Position numbers and translations under genes: made by a program. DNA of 64,000 nt, taken from contig JACKBA010000011.1 in NCBI GenBank assembly GCA_020634815.1, positions 98,744-162,743 of the forward strand. Direction: 5' to 3'. The DNA comes from Caldilineaceae bacterium. Lineage in GTDB: Bacteria; Chloroflexota; Anaerolineae; Caldilineales; Caldilineaceae. Shown in pieces: positions 45,437 through 54,770 of the stretch; within the stretch, counting starts at the first letter, position 1; every line of letters begins with the position of its first letter. The notes under the pieces were generated by a model. The model saw nothing but the letters and a program-made list of their open reading frames with translations. It ran no database searches and was not told where the DNA came from.

Positions 45437-48400
45437 ATGCGCACGCCTTCAATCGCCCAACCTGCTGCAAAGTCTTTCGCTGCCCTGCTTGTCACCTGCT
45501 TGTTGTTGGCAGTCCTGCTGTTCATGACACAGGCTACGGCCCGAAGCGTGGGCACTGTCCGCTTCGTGTCGCCTTCGGGCCTGACGACCGGTTCATGCGG
45601 TTCGTGGGCATCGGCCTGCAGGCTTGCCTATGCCATGAACCTTGCGGTTACGGGCGATCAGGTCTGGCTCAAGGCCGGCACCTACACGCCAACGGTCGGT
45701 ATCGGCACTGCGGCCTCGTTCACGTTGACCGACGGTGTGGCGATCTACGGCGGCTTTTTCGGCAATGAGACAGCGCTGGCGCAGCGTAATTCAACCACCA
45801 ACGTAAGCACGTTGAGCGGTGACATCGGTGAGACCGGCGTAATGTCCGACAACGTTTGGCATGTGGTCGTCGCCAGCAACGTGGGACCAACAACCATCCT
45901 GGATGGCGTGACGATTCGGGATGGAGGTGGCACCGGCCCAGGTTTATTTGGCGCCCCAGCGAACGGTGGCGGCATCTATATGTCCCATGCCAGCCCGACC
46001 ATTGCGAATGTCACATTATTCAATAACAAAGCAGAGCAGATGGGGGGAGCGATCTACGTTCATTCAGGGAACCCGCAACTCACCAACGTAGGGATCTACA
46101 GCAACTCGGCCGGGCTGAACGGTGGCGGCATCTACAGCGAAGTGACGTACGACGGCATCGGCGGCAGGATTGCGATCACCTCATCAGCATTCTACTCGAA
46201 TTCGGCCGGCTTGTTCGGTGGCGGTTTATACAACAATGCGGGCAGTCCGCAACTGTCCAATGTATTGTTTCAAGGGCACACCGCCAAGCTTGCCGGCAGT
46301 GCGATCTACCTCAGCAAAGGCAGCGCGACCATCGCGGATACGCAATTCATTGGCAACTATGGTGCAAGCTGGGGTAGCGGGCTGTATAACAAGGAAAACT
46401 CGGTCGTGTTGAGGGGAGTCATCTTCAGCGGCAGCCAGGCAACGTATGGCGCCGCCATCTTCAACTCTGAGGCATCCGTCACGATTGAGAACCTGAGCCT
46501 GATCTCGAGCACTGCAAAATACAACGGCGGCGGTATCCTGAGCGACAGGAGTTTTGTTACGATCACCAACGCCGCCATCGCCCTCAACTCGGCTAAGTAT
46601 GGTGGCGGCATGTACAACGACACCTCCGAAATCGTGCTGACCAATGCGACTTTCTACAGCAACACGGCTTCTGCCGACGGTGGCGCCATGTTCAACGACG
46701 CTGCCAGCCCGATCCTGACCCACTTCACCGGCGTCGGCAATCGCGCCGACCACTATGGCGGCGCCATTTACAGCATTCTCGGCACGCCGGTCGTTCGGAA
46801 CGGCATCCTGTGGGGGAACTCGGCAGAAAAGGGCGGCGCCATGATCGGGACGGCAACGCTGGTGCGAAGCATCGTCGAAGGCGGCTGTCCGACCGGCGTC
46901 TCGTGCACCTCCGTGTGGGGTGAGAACCCCATATTGGGCACCTTTGGGAAATATGGCGGCAGTGTGGAAACCATCCCGATTCTCACGCTCAGCGCGGCCA
47001 TCGACCGCTCCAGCAGTGATTGTGCCGCCACCGATGCGCGCGGGGTCGCCAGGCCACAGGGTACCGGCTGCGACCTGGGCGCGTATGAAACGCGCGGCCT
47101 GGCCCTGACGGTTGCCGGCGGGAACGGGCAGGCAAAAGAAGTGTACAAAACTTACGACCAGCCGCTGCGCGTGACGGCCACGCATGTGGAGGGTCATGCC
47201 GTGGACAACGCGTCCATCACCTTCAACTCCCCGGCAAGCGGCGCCGCAACCAACCCGATCAGCCAGACCACCGTCATGGCCAGCGGGCAGGCATCGGTGA
47301 CCGTGCGGGCCAATGGCTACTCCGGCGCCTACAGCGTGACCGTGCGGGCGCCGGGCTCGCAGCCGGTCTACTTCAACCTCGACAACCTCGACGCGCCGAT
47401 TGCCGGGCTGGAGGTCGGTTATAGCGGGTCAACGCCGGTGGGCCAGGCGGCGCTCTTCACGGCGACGACACAAGGCGGCACCAATGTCAGTTTTGCCTGG
47501 GACTTTGGCGACGCAAGTACCGGCAGTGGCGGGCAGACCTTCCACATCTACCAACTTGCCGGCACCTACCATGTGACCGTCACGGCCAGCAATGATACTG
47601 CCAGCACCCAGGAATTCCTGGAGATTGACGTGTACGATGTGGCGCTGGCGGGACTGACGGTGAGCAACAGCGGCCCGACCGTTCTGGGCGCCTCCACGAC
47701 CTTCACGGCGACGGCGCAGGCGGGCACGGGCCTCACCTATTACTGGCACTTTGGCGATGGGGGCCAGGCAAGTGGCACCAGCGTGGCACACACTTATGCG
47801 GCGCCAGGTGTCTATACTGCCACTGTGACGGCGGCCAACGGTACGAGCAACGCGCAGTCACAGACGGCCGTCATCGTCGAGCAGGCGCTTGCCGGCGTTT
47901 CGCTGCAGGGAGCGAGCAGCGGCGAAGTCGGACGCGCCGTCAGCTTTGCCGTACAGGTCGGGGCCGGCCAGGCATCGCGGATCACGTGGCAATTCGGCGA
48001 CGAACTGATGGCCGCTGCGCCAGCCGAAGCCTCAGCCGGCTATGCCCCCTGGGCTAGCGTCGACCACGTCTATGCCGCGCCAGGCACCTACCAGGTGATC
48101 GCCACGGTCGCTAATGCCGTGAGCCAGGTCCAGGTTGGCACGTCGGTCGCCATCCGCGACGTGGCGATTGCTGACTCGTCGATCGACTGGAGCGGCCAGC
48201 TCGAAATCGGCCAGACGCTGAACTTCATCGCGCGCATGTCGGAAGGAACCTCCGTCAGTTGTATCTGGGATTTCGATGACGGCACGCCGCCGCTTTCGGG
48301 TTGTGACGTGGAGCACACCTACGTGATTGGCGGCAATTACACAGTGAAATTGTGGACGGTCAACTCGATCGGTGCCGCAGTGACCAAGACAAACCTGAAG

Positions 48401-48463
48401 GTCACCGATCCGACGCCTGCCGCGCAGGGGAACGCACTCTATCTGCCTGCAATCCGCCGATAA
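45437..48463 (+). CDS. Secreted beta-helix protein with four PKD-like domains
   Basis: A 1008-residue secreted protein. A signal peptide (about 35 residues, ending near TARSV) precedes a chlamydial-Pmp-like right-handed beta-helix from about residue 40 to 550. Its turns repeat GGGIY, GGAIY, GGGLY, GGAMF at about 25-30 residue spacing. A short Ig-like linker domain follows. Four PKD-like domains then span about 655-1000: WDFGDAST, WHFGDGGQASG, WQFGDELMA and WDFDDGTPP, with HTYAAPGVY-type closing strands. The C-terminus is LYLPAIRR, matching that of the giant protein. It is probably a surface or extracellular adhesin or polysaccharide-binding protein; no catalytic motif was seen. Confidence 0.88.
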   Translation: MRTPSIAQPAAKSFAALLVTCLLLAVLLFMTQATARSVGTVRFVSPSGLTTGSCGSWASACRLAYAMNLAVTGDQVWLKAGTYTPTVGIGTAASFTLTDGVAIYGGFFGNETALAQRNSTTNVSTLSGDIGETGVMSDNVWHVVVASNVGPTTILDGVTIRDGGGTGPGLFGAPANGGGIYMSHASPTIANVTLFNNKAEQMGGAIYVHSGNPQLTNVGIYSNSAGLNGGGIYSEVTYDGIGGRIAITSSAFYSNSAGLFGGGLYNNAGSPQLSNVLFQGHTAKLAGSAIYLSKGSATIADTQFIGNYGASWGSGLYNKENSVVLRGVIFSGSQATYGAAIFNSEASVTIENLSLISSTAKYNGGGILSDRSFVTITNAAIALNSAKYGGGMYNDTSEIVLTNATFYSNTASADGGAMFNDAASPILTHFTGVGNRADHYGGAIYSILGTPVVRNGILWGNSAEKGGAMIGTATLVRSIVEGGCPTGVSCTSVWGENPILGTFGKYGGSVETIPILTLSAAIDRSSSDCAATDARGVARPQGTGCDLGAYETRGLALTVAGGNGQAKEVYKTYDQPLRVTATHVEGHAVDNASITFNSPASGAATNPISQTTVMASGQASVTVRANGYSGAYSVTVRAPGSQPVYFNLDNLDAPIAGLEVGYSGSTPVGQAALFTATTQGGTNVSFAWDFGDASTGSGGQTFHIYQLAGTYHVTVTASNDTASTQEFLEIDVYDVALAGLTVSNSGPTVLGASTTFTATAQAGTGLTYYWHFGDGGQASGTSVAHTYAAPGVYTATVTAANGTSNAQSQTAVIVEQALAGVSLQGASSGEVGRAVSFAVQVGAGQASRITWQFGDELMAAAPAEASAGYAPWASVDHVYAAPGTYQVIATVANAVSQVQVGTSVAIRDVAIADSSIDWSGQLEIGQTLNFIARMSEGTSVSCIWDFDDGTPPLSGCDVEHTYVIGGNYTVKLWTVNSIGAAVTKTNLKVTDPTPAAQGNALYLPAIRR

Positions 48464-48645
48464 GGGCGAGCGGGCAGATTCGACCGCCCAGCGCATGCCG
48501 CCACTCCAAGCGATGTCGCCGATGTGTCGGCACATCGCCGTGACGGCCGGCGCAGGACCATGCACCGGTTGAGATGCCCATCGCCTGCGCCAGGTTTCCG
48601 GCGATTGTGCTCGTCGTAGCCGGTCGTCGGCTCCACAATTTTATA

Positions 48646-48685
48646 GCGCCCGGTACAGGCAAGTCTGTGCCGGGCGTTTGTTTTT
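48646..48685 (+). terminator. Rho-independent terminator between the beta-helix gene and trpB
   Basis: CGCCCGGTACAG (48647-48658) pairs with CTGTGCCGGGCG (48665-48676), one wobble pair included, around the loop GCAAGT, followed by TTTGTTTTTC. It stands 183 bp after the beta-helix stop and just before the trpB promoter. No tryptophan-rich leader peptide was seen, so an attenuator is not supported. Confidence 0.8.
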
Positions 48686-48693
48686 CGGCAAGA

Positions 48694-48722
48694 TTGGCGC
48701 TCATTCCTCGAATGTGTAGAAT
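48694..48722 (+). promoter_or_regulatory. Sigma-70-type promoter for trpB
   Basis: TTGGCG (48694-48699) and TAGAAT (48717-48722) are separated by 17 bp. They lie just downstream of a terminator and 68 bp before the trpB start at 48790, which has AGGAG upstream. Confidence 0.6.
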
Positions 48723-48789
48723 AACGTGCAAAGCATCGTTGCTTATCCGCCCCATATTCGTTCCCACCGTCATTTTGCAGGAGCAACTC

Positions 48790-50160
48790 ATGAGCGATCA
48801 AACCAAATTCGTCCTGTCCGAACGCGATATTCCCGAAAAGTGGTACAACATCATCGCCGACATGCCCAATAAGCCGTTGCCGCCGTTGCACCCGGCCACG
48901 CACGAGCCCATTGGCCCGGAAGCGCTGGCACCGCTCTTCCCCATGGAACTGATCAAGCAGGAGGTGACCGGCGATACCTGGGTGGAGATTCCGGAAGAGG
49001 TGCGCGATGTCTACAAGCTGTGGCGCCCGACGCCGCTCTACCGCGCCCACCGGCTGGAGAAGATGCTCGACACGCCGGCCAAGATCTACTACAAGTATGA
49101 AGGTGTCAGCCCGGCCGGCTCGCACAAGCCCAACACGGCCGTGCCGCAGGCGTACTACAACATGAAGGAAGGCGTCAAGCGCATCACCACCGAGACGGGC
49201 GCCGGGCAGTGGGGCAGCGCGCTGGCCTTCGCCTGCAACCTCTTCGGCATGGAGTGCGAAGTCTACATGGTGCGTATTTCCTACGACCAGAAGCCCTACC
49301 GCAAGCTCATGATGAACACGTGGGGCGCACAGGTCTATCCTTCGCCGTCGGATCGCACGAATGCCGGGCGCCAGATCCTGGCGCAAGACCCGGACTCACC
49401 CGGCAGCCTGGGCATCGCCATCTCGGAGGCGGTGGAAATCGCGGCGACCAACGACGACGCCAAGTACTCGCTAGGCAGCGTGCTCAACCACGTGCTGCTG
49501 CACCAGACCGTCATCGGCCAGGAAGCGATCAAGCAGATGGAGATGGCGGGCGACTATCCGGACATCGTCATCGCGCCCTTTGGCGGCGGCTCCAACTTTG
49601 CCGGCATCTCCTTCCCCTTCCTGCGCCACAAGCTGACCGAGGGCAAGAAGATTCGCGCCATCGCCGTCGAGCCAACCTCCTGCCCCAAGCTGACGCGCGG
49701 CGTCTTCCGCTATGACTTTGGCGACACGGTGGGCATGACGCCGCTGCTGCCCATGTACACGCTCGGCCACACCTTCGTGCCGGCCAAGATCCATGCCGGC
49801 GGGCTGCGCTACCATGGCGCCGGCGTCATCGTCAGCCAGTTGCTCAAGGACGGCATCATCGAGGCGGCGGCCGTCGACCAGATCGAGACCTTCGAGGCCG
49901 GCATTCTGTTTGCCAAGGCCGAAGGCATCATCCCGGCGCCGGAAGCCAACCACGGCATCGCCCAAGCCATCCGCGAGGCTGAGATCGCCCGCGAGGAAGG
50001 CGTGTCCAAGACGATTCTCTTCAACCTGTGCGGTCACGGCAACTTCGACATGGCCTCCTATGAGGCCTACTTTGCCGGCCGCCTGCAGAAGCACGAGATG
50101 ACCCAGGCTGAAATCGAGGCCGCGATCGCCCTGATCGACACGCCGGCAATCCCCGCATAG
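48790..50160 (+). CDS. trpB: Tryptophan synthase beta chain, TrpB2 type
   Basis: A 456-residue PLP enzyme making L-tryptophan from indole and serine. The PLP-binding Lys is in SPAGSHKPNTAVPQAYYN near residue 113, and the PLP-phosphate loop is FGGGSNFAG near residue 262. The long form, with the N-terminal LPPLHPATHEPIGPEALAPL extension and TRGVFRYDFGDTVGMTPLLP insert, is characteristic of TrpB2. No trpA is adjacent, and TrpB2 enzymes often work without tight alpha-subunit pairing or in indole salvage. The start ATG at 48790 has AGGAG upstream; an earlier open frame overlaps the terminator and was rejected. Confidence 0.93.
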   Translation: MSDQTKFVLSERDIPEKWYNIIADMPNKPLPPLHPATHEPIGPEALAPLFPMELIKQEVTGDTWVEIPEEVRDVYKLWRPTPLYRAHRLEKMLDTPAKIYYKYEGVSPAGSHKPNTAVPQAYYNMKEGVKRITTETGAGQWGSALAFACNLFGMECEVYMVRISYDQKPYRKLMMNTWGAQVYPSPSDRTNAGRQILAQDPDSPGSLGIAISEAVEIAATNDDAKYSLGSVLNHVLLHQTVIGQEAIKQMEMAGDYPDIVIAPFGGGSNFAGISFPFLRHKLTEGKKIRAIAVEPTSCPKLTRGVFRYDFGDTVGMTPLLPMYTLGHTFVPAKIHAGGLRYHGAGVIVSQLLKDGIIEAAAVDQIETFEAGILFAKAEGIIPAPEANHGIAQAIREAEIAREEGVSKTILFNLCGHGNFDMASYEAYFAGRLQKHEMTQAEIEAAIALIDTPAIPA

Positions 50161-50168
50161 ACGAATGC

Positions 50169-50221
50169 CTAATCTCCAATCTCTAATCTCATCTGTTTTG
50201 AGATTAGAGATTGGAGATTAG
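50169..50221. repeat. Perfect 23-bp hairpin of the GAGATTAG repeat family
   Basis: The 23-nt left arm (50169-50191, beginning CTAATCTCCAATCTC) and right arm (50199-50221) are exact reverse complements around a 7-nt loop. It sits between convergent trpB and MFS genes, and its right arm supplies the MFS stop codon. It could act as a bidirectional transcript end. Confidence 0.9.
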
Positions 50222-51453
50222 CGATTGGATTCCGCCTCGACGCCGTCACGCCCGATGTAGGCGAAGAAGGCCAGCACCAGTACGATCGACCCGATGTTGA
50301 GTAGCCCGGCGACGGCGAAGGGCAGCCCGGGCGACAGGCGTGTCAACGCGCCGCCCAGCAACGCGCCGCCGATCATGGCGACGCTCCACGTGGCGTGCAG
50401 CAGCCCGAACGCGCGGCCGTGCTCGGCGCGCGGCACGCCGTCCGAGACGAGCGTGAAGAGCAGCGACGCCAGCGACCAGGCTGCCGCCGCGCCCAGAATG
50501 CCAAACGTGATGACGCCCCACAACTGATCCGAGAAGATCGCCAGCCCCAGCGACGCAACGATGAGCGCGCCATAGCCGACGATCGGCGGCCAGCGGTGGC
50601 CAAAGCGATCGGCGGATCGTCCGGCCAGCAGTTGCGCGGCCGAGGCGATGATGAGGCTGGCCGTGCCGTAGAGCGCGACCGTGGTTTTGTTGCCGGCCAG
50701 CTCGTTGATCATGAGCGGGATGAGGATGCCGGACATGCCGTAGTAGATGGTCGGCAGAAAGCGCAAGCCAATCAGCATTTGCATGGCCGGACGGCGTGCC
50801 ATGCGCCACGTACGCCCGGCAGGCTGCTGGCTGCTTTCGCGGTCCGGCGCCTGTGCGGGGAGTACGAACATTGCCAGCGCCAGCGTGATCAGCACCAACC
50901 CAACGCCGGCCAGGCCGTAAAGCCGGAAGCCGGACGTATCCAGCAGCCAGCCGGCCAAGGGACTGCCCAGCGCGCCGCCGGCGGTCATGCAGAGGGCAAA
51001 GAGCGCAGCGAGCACGCCGAGCCGCTGCGGATCGGCGGCGCGCGTCAGGTAGCTGGAGCCGCCCAGCGTTTGCAGGCTGCCCATGGCGCCGCCCAGCATC
51101 CACAGCCCGGCAACGAGGAGCGGCCATTCACTCTGGAAGACAAAGGCTGCACCGGCGCCGCCGGCCAGGCCGATGACCAGCACGCGCTTGCTGCCGAGCG
51201 TGTCGCTGAGTCCGCCGCCAAAGAGGGCGGCCAGCATGCCCGCTGCTTGCCCGCCAGCTACAACGGCAGACAGGACGAAAGGAGTCAGCCGAAGCACCTC
51301 CTCCAGGTAGATCGGGAAGAAGGACATCTGCGTGAGGATCCACGCCCCGCTGAGGAACTGAACGGTGAAGAGTGGCCAGACCGTACCAGGATTGACTGCA
51401 GCCGGATCGAACGGCTGCCTGCTTGCGTTTGTTGACACGCGTTCTTGACTCAC
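50218..51453 (-). CDS. MFS transporter
   Basis: A 411-residue major facilitator transporter with about 12 hydrophobic segments. The loop 2-3 motif appears as GGGLSDTLGSKRVLVIGL near residue 78, and the symmetric C-half motif is LAGRSADRFGHRWPPIVGYG near residue 278. The start ATG at 51453 gives a short polar N-terminus before the first helix. The substrate is unknown; drug or metabolite efflux is as likely as uptake. Its last codons run into the repeat hairpin shared with trpB. Confidence 0.9.
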   Translation of the reverse strand: MSQERVSTNASRQPFDPAAVNPGTVWPLFTVQFLSGAWILTQMSFFPIYLEEVLRLTPFVLSAVVAGGQAAGMLAALFGGGLSDTLGSKRVLVIGLAGGAGAAFVFQSEWPLLVAGLWMLGGAMGSLQTLGGSSYLTRAADPQRLGVLAALFALCMTAGGALGSPLAGWLLDTSGFRLYGLAGVGLVLITLALAMFVLPAQAPDRESSQQPAGRTWRMARRPAMQMLIGLRFLPTIYYGMSGILIPLMINELAGNKTTVALYGTASLIIASAAQLLAGRSADRFGHRWPPIVGYGALIVASLGLAIFSDQLWGVITFGILGAAAAWSLASLLFTLVSDGVPRAEHGRAFGLLHATWSVAMIGGALLGGALTRLSPGLPFAVAGLLNIGSIVLVLAFFAYIGRDGVEAESNR

Positions 51454-51653
51454 TTTGCTTGTTGGACCATTGCGCCTTTTATGAGATACACGCAGAGGCC
51501 GGCGTGCTGACTGAATCGTATACGTAGCGGGCGCATTGTGCCCAACTACAGCCGGTCAGATCGCCGGTTACTGCTCGATGGCGTCCGCACGATAGCGCAA
51601 TACCGCGTGGTACAATTCAGCACAGGACTCAGTGAACCGATAGGAGCTAATCC
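51454..51653. other. Divergent spacer between the MFS and purC genes
   Basis: These 200 bp hold no gene. TACAAT (51611-51616) is a possible -10 for purC, with no recognisable -35, and AGGAG precedes the purC start. No PurR-type or purine-riboswitch-like structure was recognised. Confidence 0.4.
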
Positions 51654-52634
51654 ATGCTTGCCGAATCAGTCCTACACAACCGTCTGCCCGACGCCCTGGC
51701 CGGCGTCGATCTGCCCTTTCTCGGCGCGAAGACGCAGGGAAAGGTGCGCGATATCTACCGCCACGGCGACCGCCTTGTTCTTGTCACCACGGATCGTCTG
51801 TCGGCCTTCGATCGCATCCTTGGCCTGGTGCCATACAAGGGACAAGTGCTTACCCAACTGGCCGCGTGGTGGTTTGCTGAGACGCAGGATATCATCGGCA
51901 ATCATCTGCTCGACGTGCCGGACCCAAACGTGACGATCGCGCGCATCTGCGAACCGCTGCCGGTCGAAGTGGTCGTGCGCGGGTACATCACGGGGGTGAC
52001 GTCTACGGCCCTCTGGTACCAGTACAGCCTGGGAAACCGCACGATCTACGGCATCGACTTCCCCGACGGGCTGCGCAAGAACGACGCCCTGCCCGAGCCG
52101 ATCATCACGCCGACGACCAAGGCGCGCGATGGCGGCCACGACGAACGCATTACCAGCGCCGAGGTTGTCGCCTCGGGCCTGGTGGCGGCTTCCGTGTGGG
52201 CGCAGGTCTGTGAAGCGGCGATTGCCGTCTTCAAGCGCGGGCAGGAGCTGGCGCGCCGGGCCGGCCTGATCCTGGTGGATACGAAGTACGAGTTCGGCAT
52301 CGCGCCCGACGGCTCCGTGGTGCTCATCGACGAGATGCACACGCCCGACTCGAGCCGCTTCTGGATCGCCGATACCTTCGCCGAGCGCCGGGCTGCGGGG
52401 TCGGAGCCCGACAACTTCGACAAGGAGTTCATTCGCCTCTACTACGCTGCCCATGGCTATCGAGGCGAGGGCGATCCGTTTCCCATGCCGCCGGAGTTGG
52501 CGGTGCAGGCTGCCGCGCGCTACATCCGCACCTACGAGATGCTCACGGGGCGAACCTTTGCGCCGGGCGACTACCCGGCCGATCTGCGAATCGAGAATAA
52601 TCTGCGCCGCTGGCTTGCGTCTACGACGCCATAG
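51654..52634 (+). CDS. purC: Phosphoribosylaminoimidazole-succinocarboxamide (SAICAR) synthase
   Basis: A 326-residue SAICAR synthase, ligating aspartate to CAIR in purine synthesis with ATP. Seen: GKVRDIYRHGDRLVLVTTDR, RLSAFDRILGLVPYKGQVLT, the signature VEVVVRGYITGVTSTALWYQ, TPTTKARDGGHDERIT, LILVDTKYEFGI, and LIDEMHTPDSSRFW with catalytic and metal residues. It is the longer, Ade1-like form rather than the ~240-residue E. coli form. No other purine genes are adjacent. Confidence 0.95.
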   Translation: MLAESVLHNRLPDALAGVDLPFLGAKTQGKVRDIYRHGDRLVLVTTDRLSAFDRILGLVPYKGQVLTQLAAWWFAETQDIIGNHLLDVPDPNVTIARICEPLPVEVVVRGYITGVTSTALWYQYSLGNRTIYGIDFPDGLRKNDALPEPIITPTTKARDGGHDERITSAEVVASGLVAASVWAQVCEAAIAVFKRGQELARRAGLILVDTKYEFGIAPDGSVVLIDEMHTPDSSRFWIADTFAERRAAGSEPDNFDKEFIRLYYAAHGYRGEGDPFPMPPELAVQAAARYIRTYEMLTGRTFAPGDYPADLRIENNLRRWLASTTP

Positions 52635-52719
52635 CGCCAAGGGAACTCTGGCACGCGACCCCCCCATCGTTCGAGAACCGGGTGGCATGACCGGCATGCG
52701 ACGCGCAACCAGATGCCGT

Positions 52720-53895
52720 TCAATCAATGTCGGCGCAGCGCACCGCGTAGTCGGCAGAAGTGCCCTCTTGTAGGAAGACGCACACCTTGCGCGGTGTGTT
52801 GCTCACGGCCACCGCACGCAGCACTTCGGACTTTGCCGGATCGGACGGGATGGTGGTCACGACGACGGAATTGCAGCCATCCCACAGCATGATGCGCTTG
52901 CGCGCCGGCTCCTGCCAGGCGAGGGCAAAGAGCGAACCGCCGTCGGTCGCACCGACCATTTCGCGTGCGGCCTGTGTGTCGCCCGGCCAGGTCACCGCCG
53001 AGGAGCGCAACTGGTTGTCGACGCACTGATGGTGCACGATTGAGATGGGCAAGTTGTCGACAGTCTCGGCTGCCTTCCAGTAGACATGTACATTGTTGGC
53101 GCCGTCGATGGTAACGCTGCGCCCGAAGAGTTTGCCGGGACCCAGCGACTGCCCCGTCGCCCCAAGCGTGCCGCCGGTCCATCGCCAGTAGCGCATTTCG
53201 GCGCTGTCGTTGCCATAAAGGTGGGCGCCACTGCTTGCATCTGGCCACACGATGTCCGCATCGTTCGGTAGCGAGAAGGTAGCCAGCTCCTGCCAGCCGC
53301 CGATCCCCTCGTACTGAAGGTATGCCCGCCACGCCAGGAATCCGTTTGTGATCCCGACGCGCAGCCGACCGTCGGCGTCGAGGCGCGGCCAGGCGTTGAT
53401 CGTGCTGTACTTGGAGCGGAAGACCTCGTTGACGTCGCTCCAAGTCTCGTTGGCGAAGATGGTGTGCACATAGCGGTACGGGCGATCGCTGCTTGTGTCG
53501 AGCCTGTTGTACCAGGTCAGGTGCACGCGGTTGTCGTTTGTCACGACGGGCGCCTTTGAGAGCGACGAGTCGCCCTCGATGCCTGTGCTGGGCGATGTAC
53601 TGTGCCAGGTATCGCCGTCAAGGTAGACGTGGTGGATCTGGTTGTCGGCGATGCTGTATGACCAGAAGAGGTGCGGTCGCCCGCTGTGGTCGATGGCAGC
53701 CAGGGGTGGATTGGTCGTACGGGACGAAACGGTTGTCGTGTACGTGTCGCCCCAATGCCATGACGGCAGGAATTCGCTCATGACCGCCGGTAGATACAGG
53801 CCATTGGCCAATTCTTCCGCCTGACCGGCTGCGCTGCCGGCTGCCAGGGCAAGACCCAACCCTGTGATCAGTACGGCGACAATGACAAATCGCAT
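52720..53895 (-). CDS. Secreted beta-propeller-like (BNR/sialidase-type repeat) protein
   Basis: A 391-residue secreted protein from the ATG at 53895, with GGAGAGG upstream. A signal peptide (about 25 residues) ends near AAGQAEE. Blade-like repeats follow, with IDHSGRPHLFWSY, VTNDNRVHLTWYN, LDADGRLRVGITN and IDGANNVHVYWKA, the xxDxxGxxHxxW pattern of BNR/propeller proteins. It has no catalytic motif, so it is probably a binding or structural protein. Right after the signal peptide is NGLYLPAVMSEF, resembling the C-terminal LYLPAVQR/LYLPAIRR ends of two other secreted proteins here, but N-terminally placed. Confidence 0.75.
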   Translation of the reverse strand: MRFVIVAVLITGLGLALAAGSAAGQAEELANGLYLPAVMSEFLPSWHWGDTYTTTVSSRTTNPPLAAIDHSGRPHLFWSYSIADNQIHHVYLDGDTWHSTSPSTGIEGDSSLSKAPVVTNDNRVHLTWYNRLDTSSDRPYRYVHTIFANETWSDVNEVFRSKYSTINAWPRLDADGRLRVGITNGFLAWRAYLQYEGIGGWQELATFSLPNDADIVWPDASSGAHLYGNDSAEMRYWRWTGGTLGATGQSLGPGKLFGRSVTIDGANNVHVYWKAAETVDNLPISIVHHQCVDNQLRSSAVTWPGDTQAAREMVGATDGGSLFALAWQEPARKRIMLWDGCNSVVVTTIPSDPAKSEVLRAVAVSNTPRKVCVFLQEGTSADYAVRCADID

Positions 53896-54089
53896 GGTGC
53901 CTCTCCTTCCAGAACCCAACAAGCGGACCGTTTCGATCGACGGCGGTGGAGGCAGCGGCGGATCGGCGCCAGAGATGATGCGGCACCCTTGATCGTAGCA
54001 AGCGACGATCTGCCGGACAATGGCTTTTCGGCTGGAAACAGAGACGGCATTTTGCAGACAGTTCTTGGGGGACCAGGGTCAAATGACTG

Positions 54090-54770
54090 TCATGCCCCGT
54101 GTGGCGAAACGCGTAGAGGATTGTCTTCGCCACTCTTCCCGGACGGGGCCAGGGTGGCAAGCAACTCTCGCAGGGCGACCGGGCCGTCATTTGCCAATTC
54201 GCTCAGATCGGCCGGCGCGTCGAGGTCAAACCGCAGGTTGTCCGTCTCGACGACGCGCACGTCGAGCGCCGACCGGGTCGCGCGTCGCGCATGGTGCTGG
54301 AAACTGTCGCGGCCATAGGCGAATGCAAACGGCACAGGCAGGGAGAGGAGCAGGGCATTCGTCCCTCCATCACGGCTCGGGGTGATCACAACCGTTTCCG
54401 GCGCATCCGCCGCAGCACAGAGCAGGTGCAGATCGGCGGCGGTCAAGCGCGGCAGATCGGCGGGCAGGACGAGTACGCACGTTGCGCCGTTCTCCTGCGC
54501 GTCCCGGCACGCCTGGGTCACGGCTTCGTTCAACTCGACGCCCGTTTCGGCCAATGCCCTGGCGCCTAGCCCCGACGCAAGTTGGAGCGCGACCGGGTCG
54601 CGGCTGATGACCATGATTTCGTCAAAGGCCTCCGCCTCTTGGGCAACGCGCAGGGTGCGTTCGAGCAGGAAAGCGCCCAGCCGGGCGCGCTCTGTGGGAG
54701 AGAGGATGGTGGCCAGACGGCTCTTGGCGGCGGTGAAAGGTTTGGCCGGGATGATCAGCCAGGGCTTCAT
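54090..54770 (-). CDS. cofC: 2-phospho-L-lactate guanylyltransferase (CofC), coenzyme F420 biosynthesis
   Basis: A 226-residue nucleotidyltransferase that activates a phospho-acid (2-phospholactate or phosphoenolpyruvate, depending on lineage) with GTP for F420 assembly. Seen: LIIPAKPFTAAKSRLATIL at the N-terminus, VLVLPADLPRLTAADLHLL, ITPSRDGGTNALLLS, and FAYGRDSFQHHARRA, all CofC hallmarks. Its ATG overlaps the cofD TGA (ATGA), so translation is coupled. Which phospho-acid is used cannot be read from sequence alone. Confidence 0.93.
   Translation of the reverse strand: MKPWLIIPAKPFTAAKSRLATILSPTERARLGAFLLERTLRVAQEAEAFDEIMVISRDPVALQLASGLGARALAETGVELNEAVTQACRDAQENGATCVLVLPADLPRLTAADLHLLCAAADAPETVVITPSRDGGTNALLLSLPVPFAFAYGRDSFQHHARRATRSALDVRVVETDNLRFDLDAPADLSELANDGPVALRELLATLAPSGKSGEDNPLRVSPHGA

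Noticed and set aside
48646..48685. trp attenuator or T-box ahead of trpB
   Set aside because: A good promoter lies downstream of the hairpin, and no Trp-codon leader peptide or specifier/antiterminator structure was seen.
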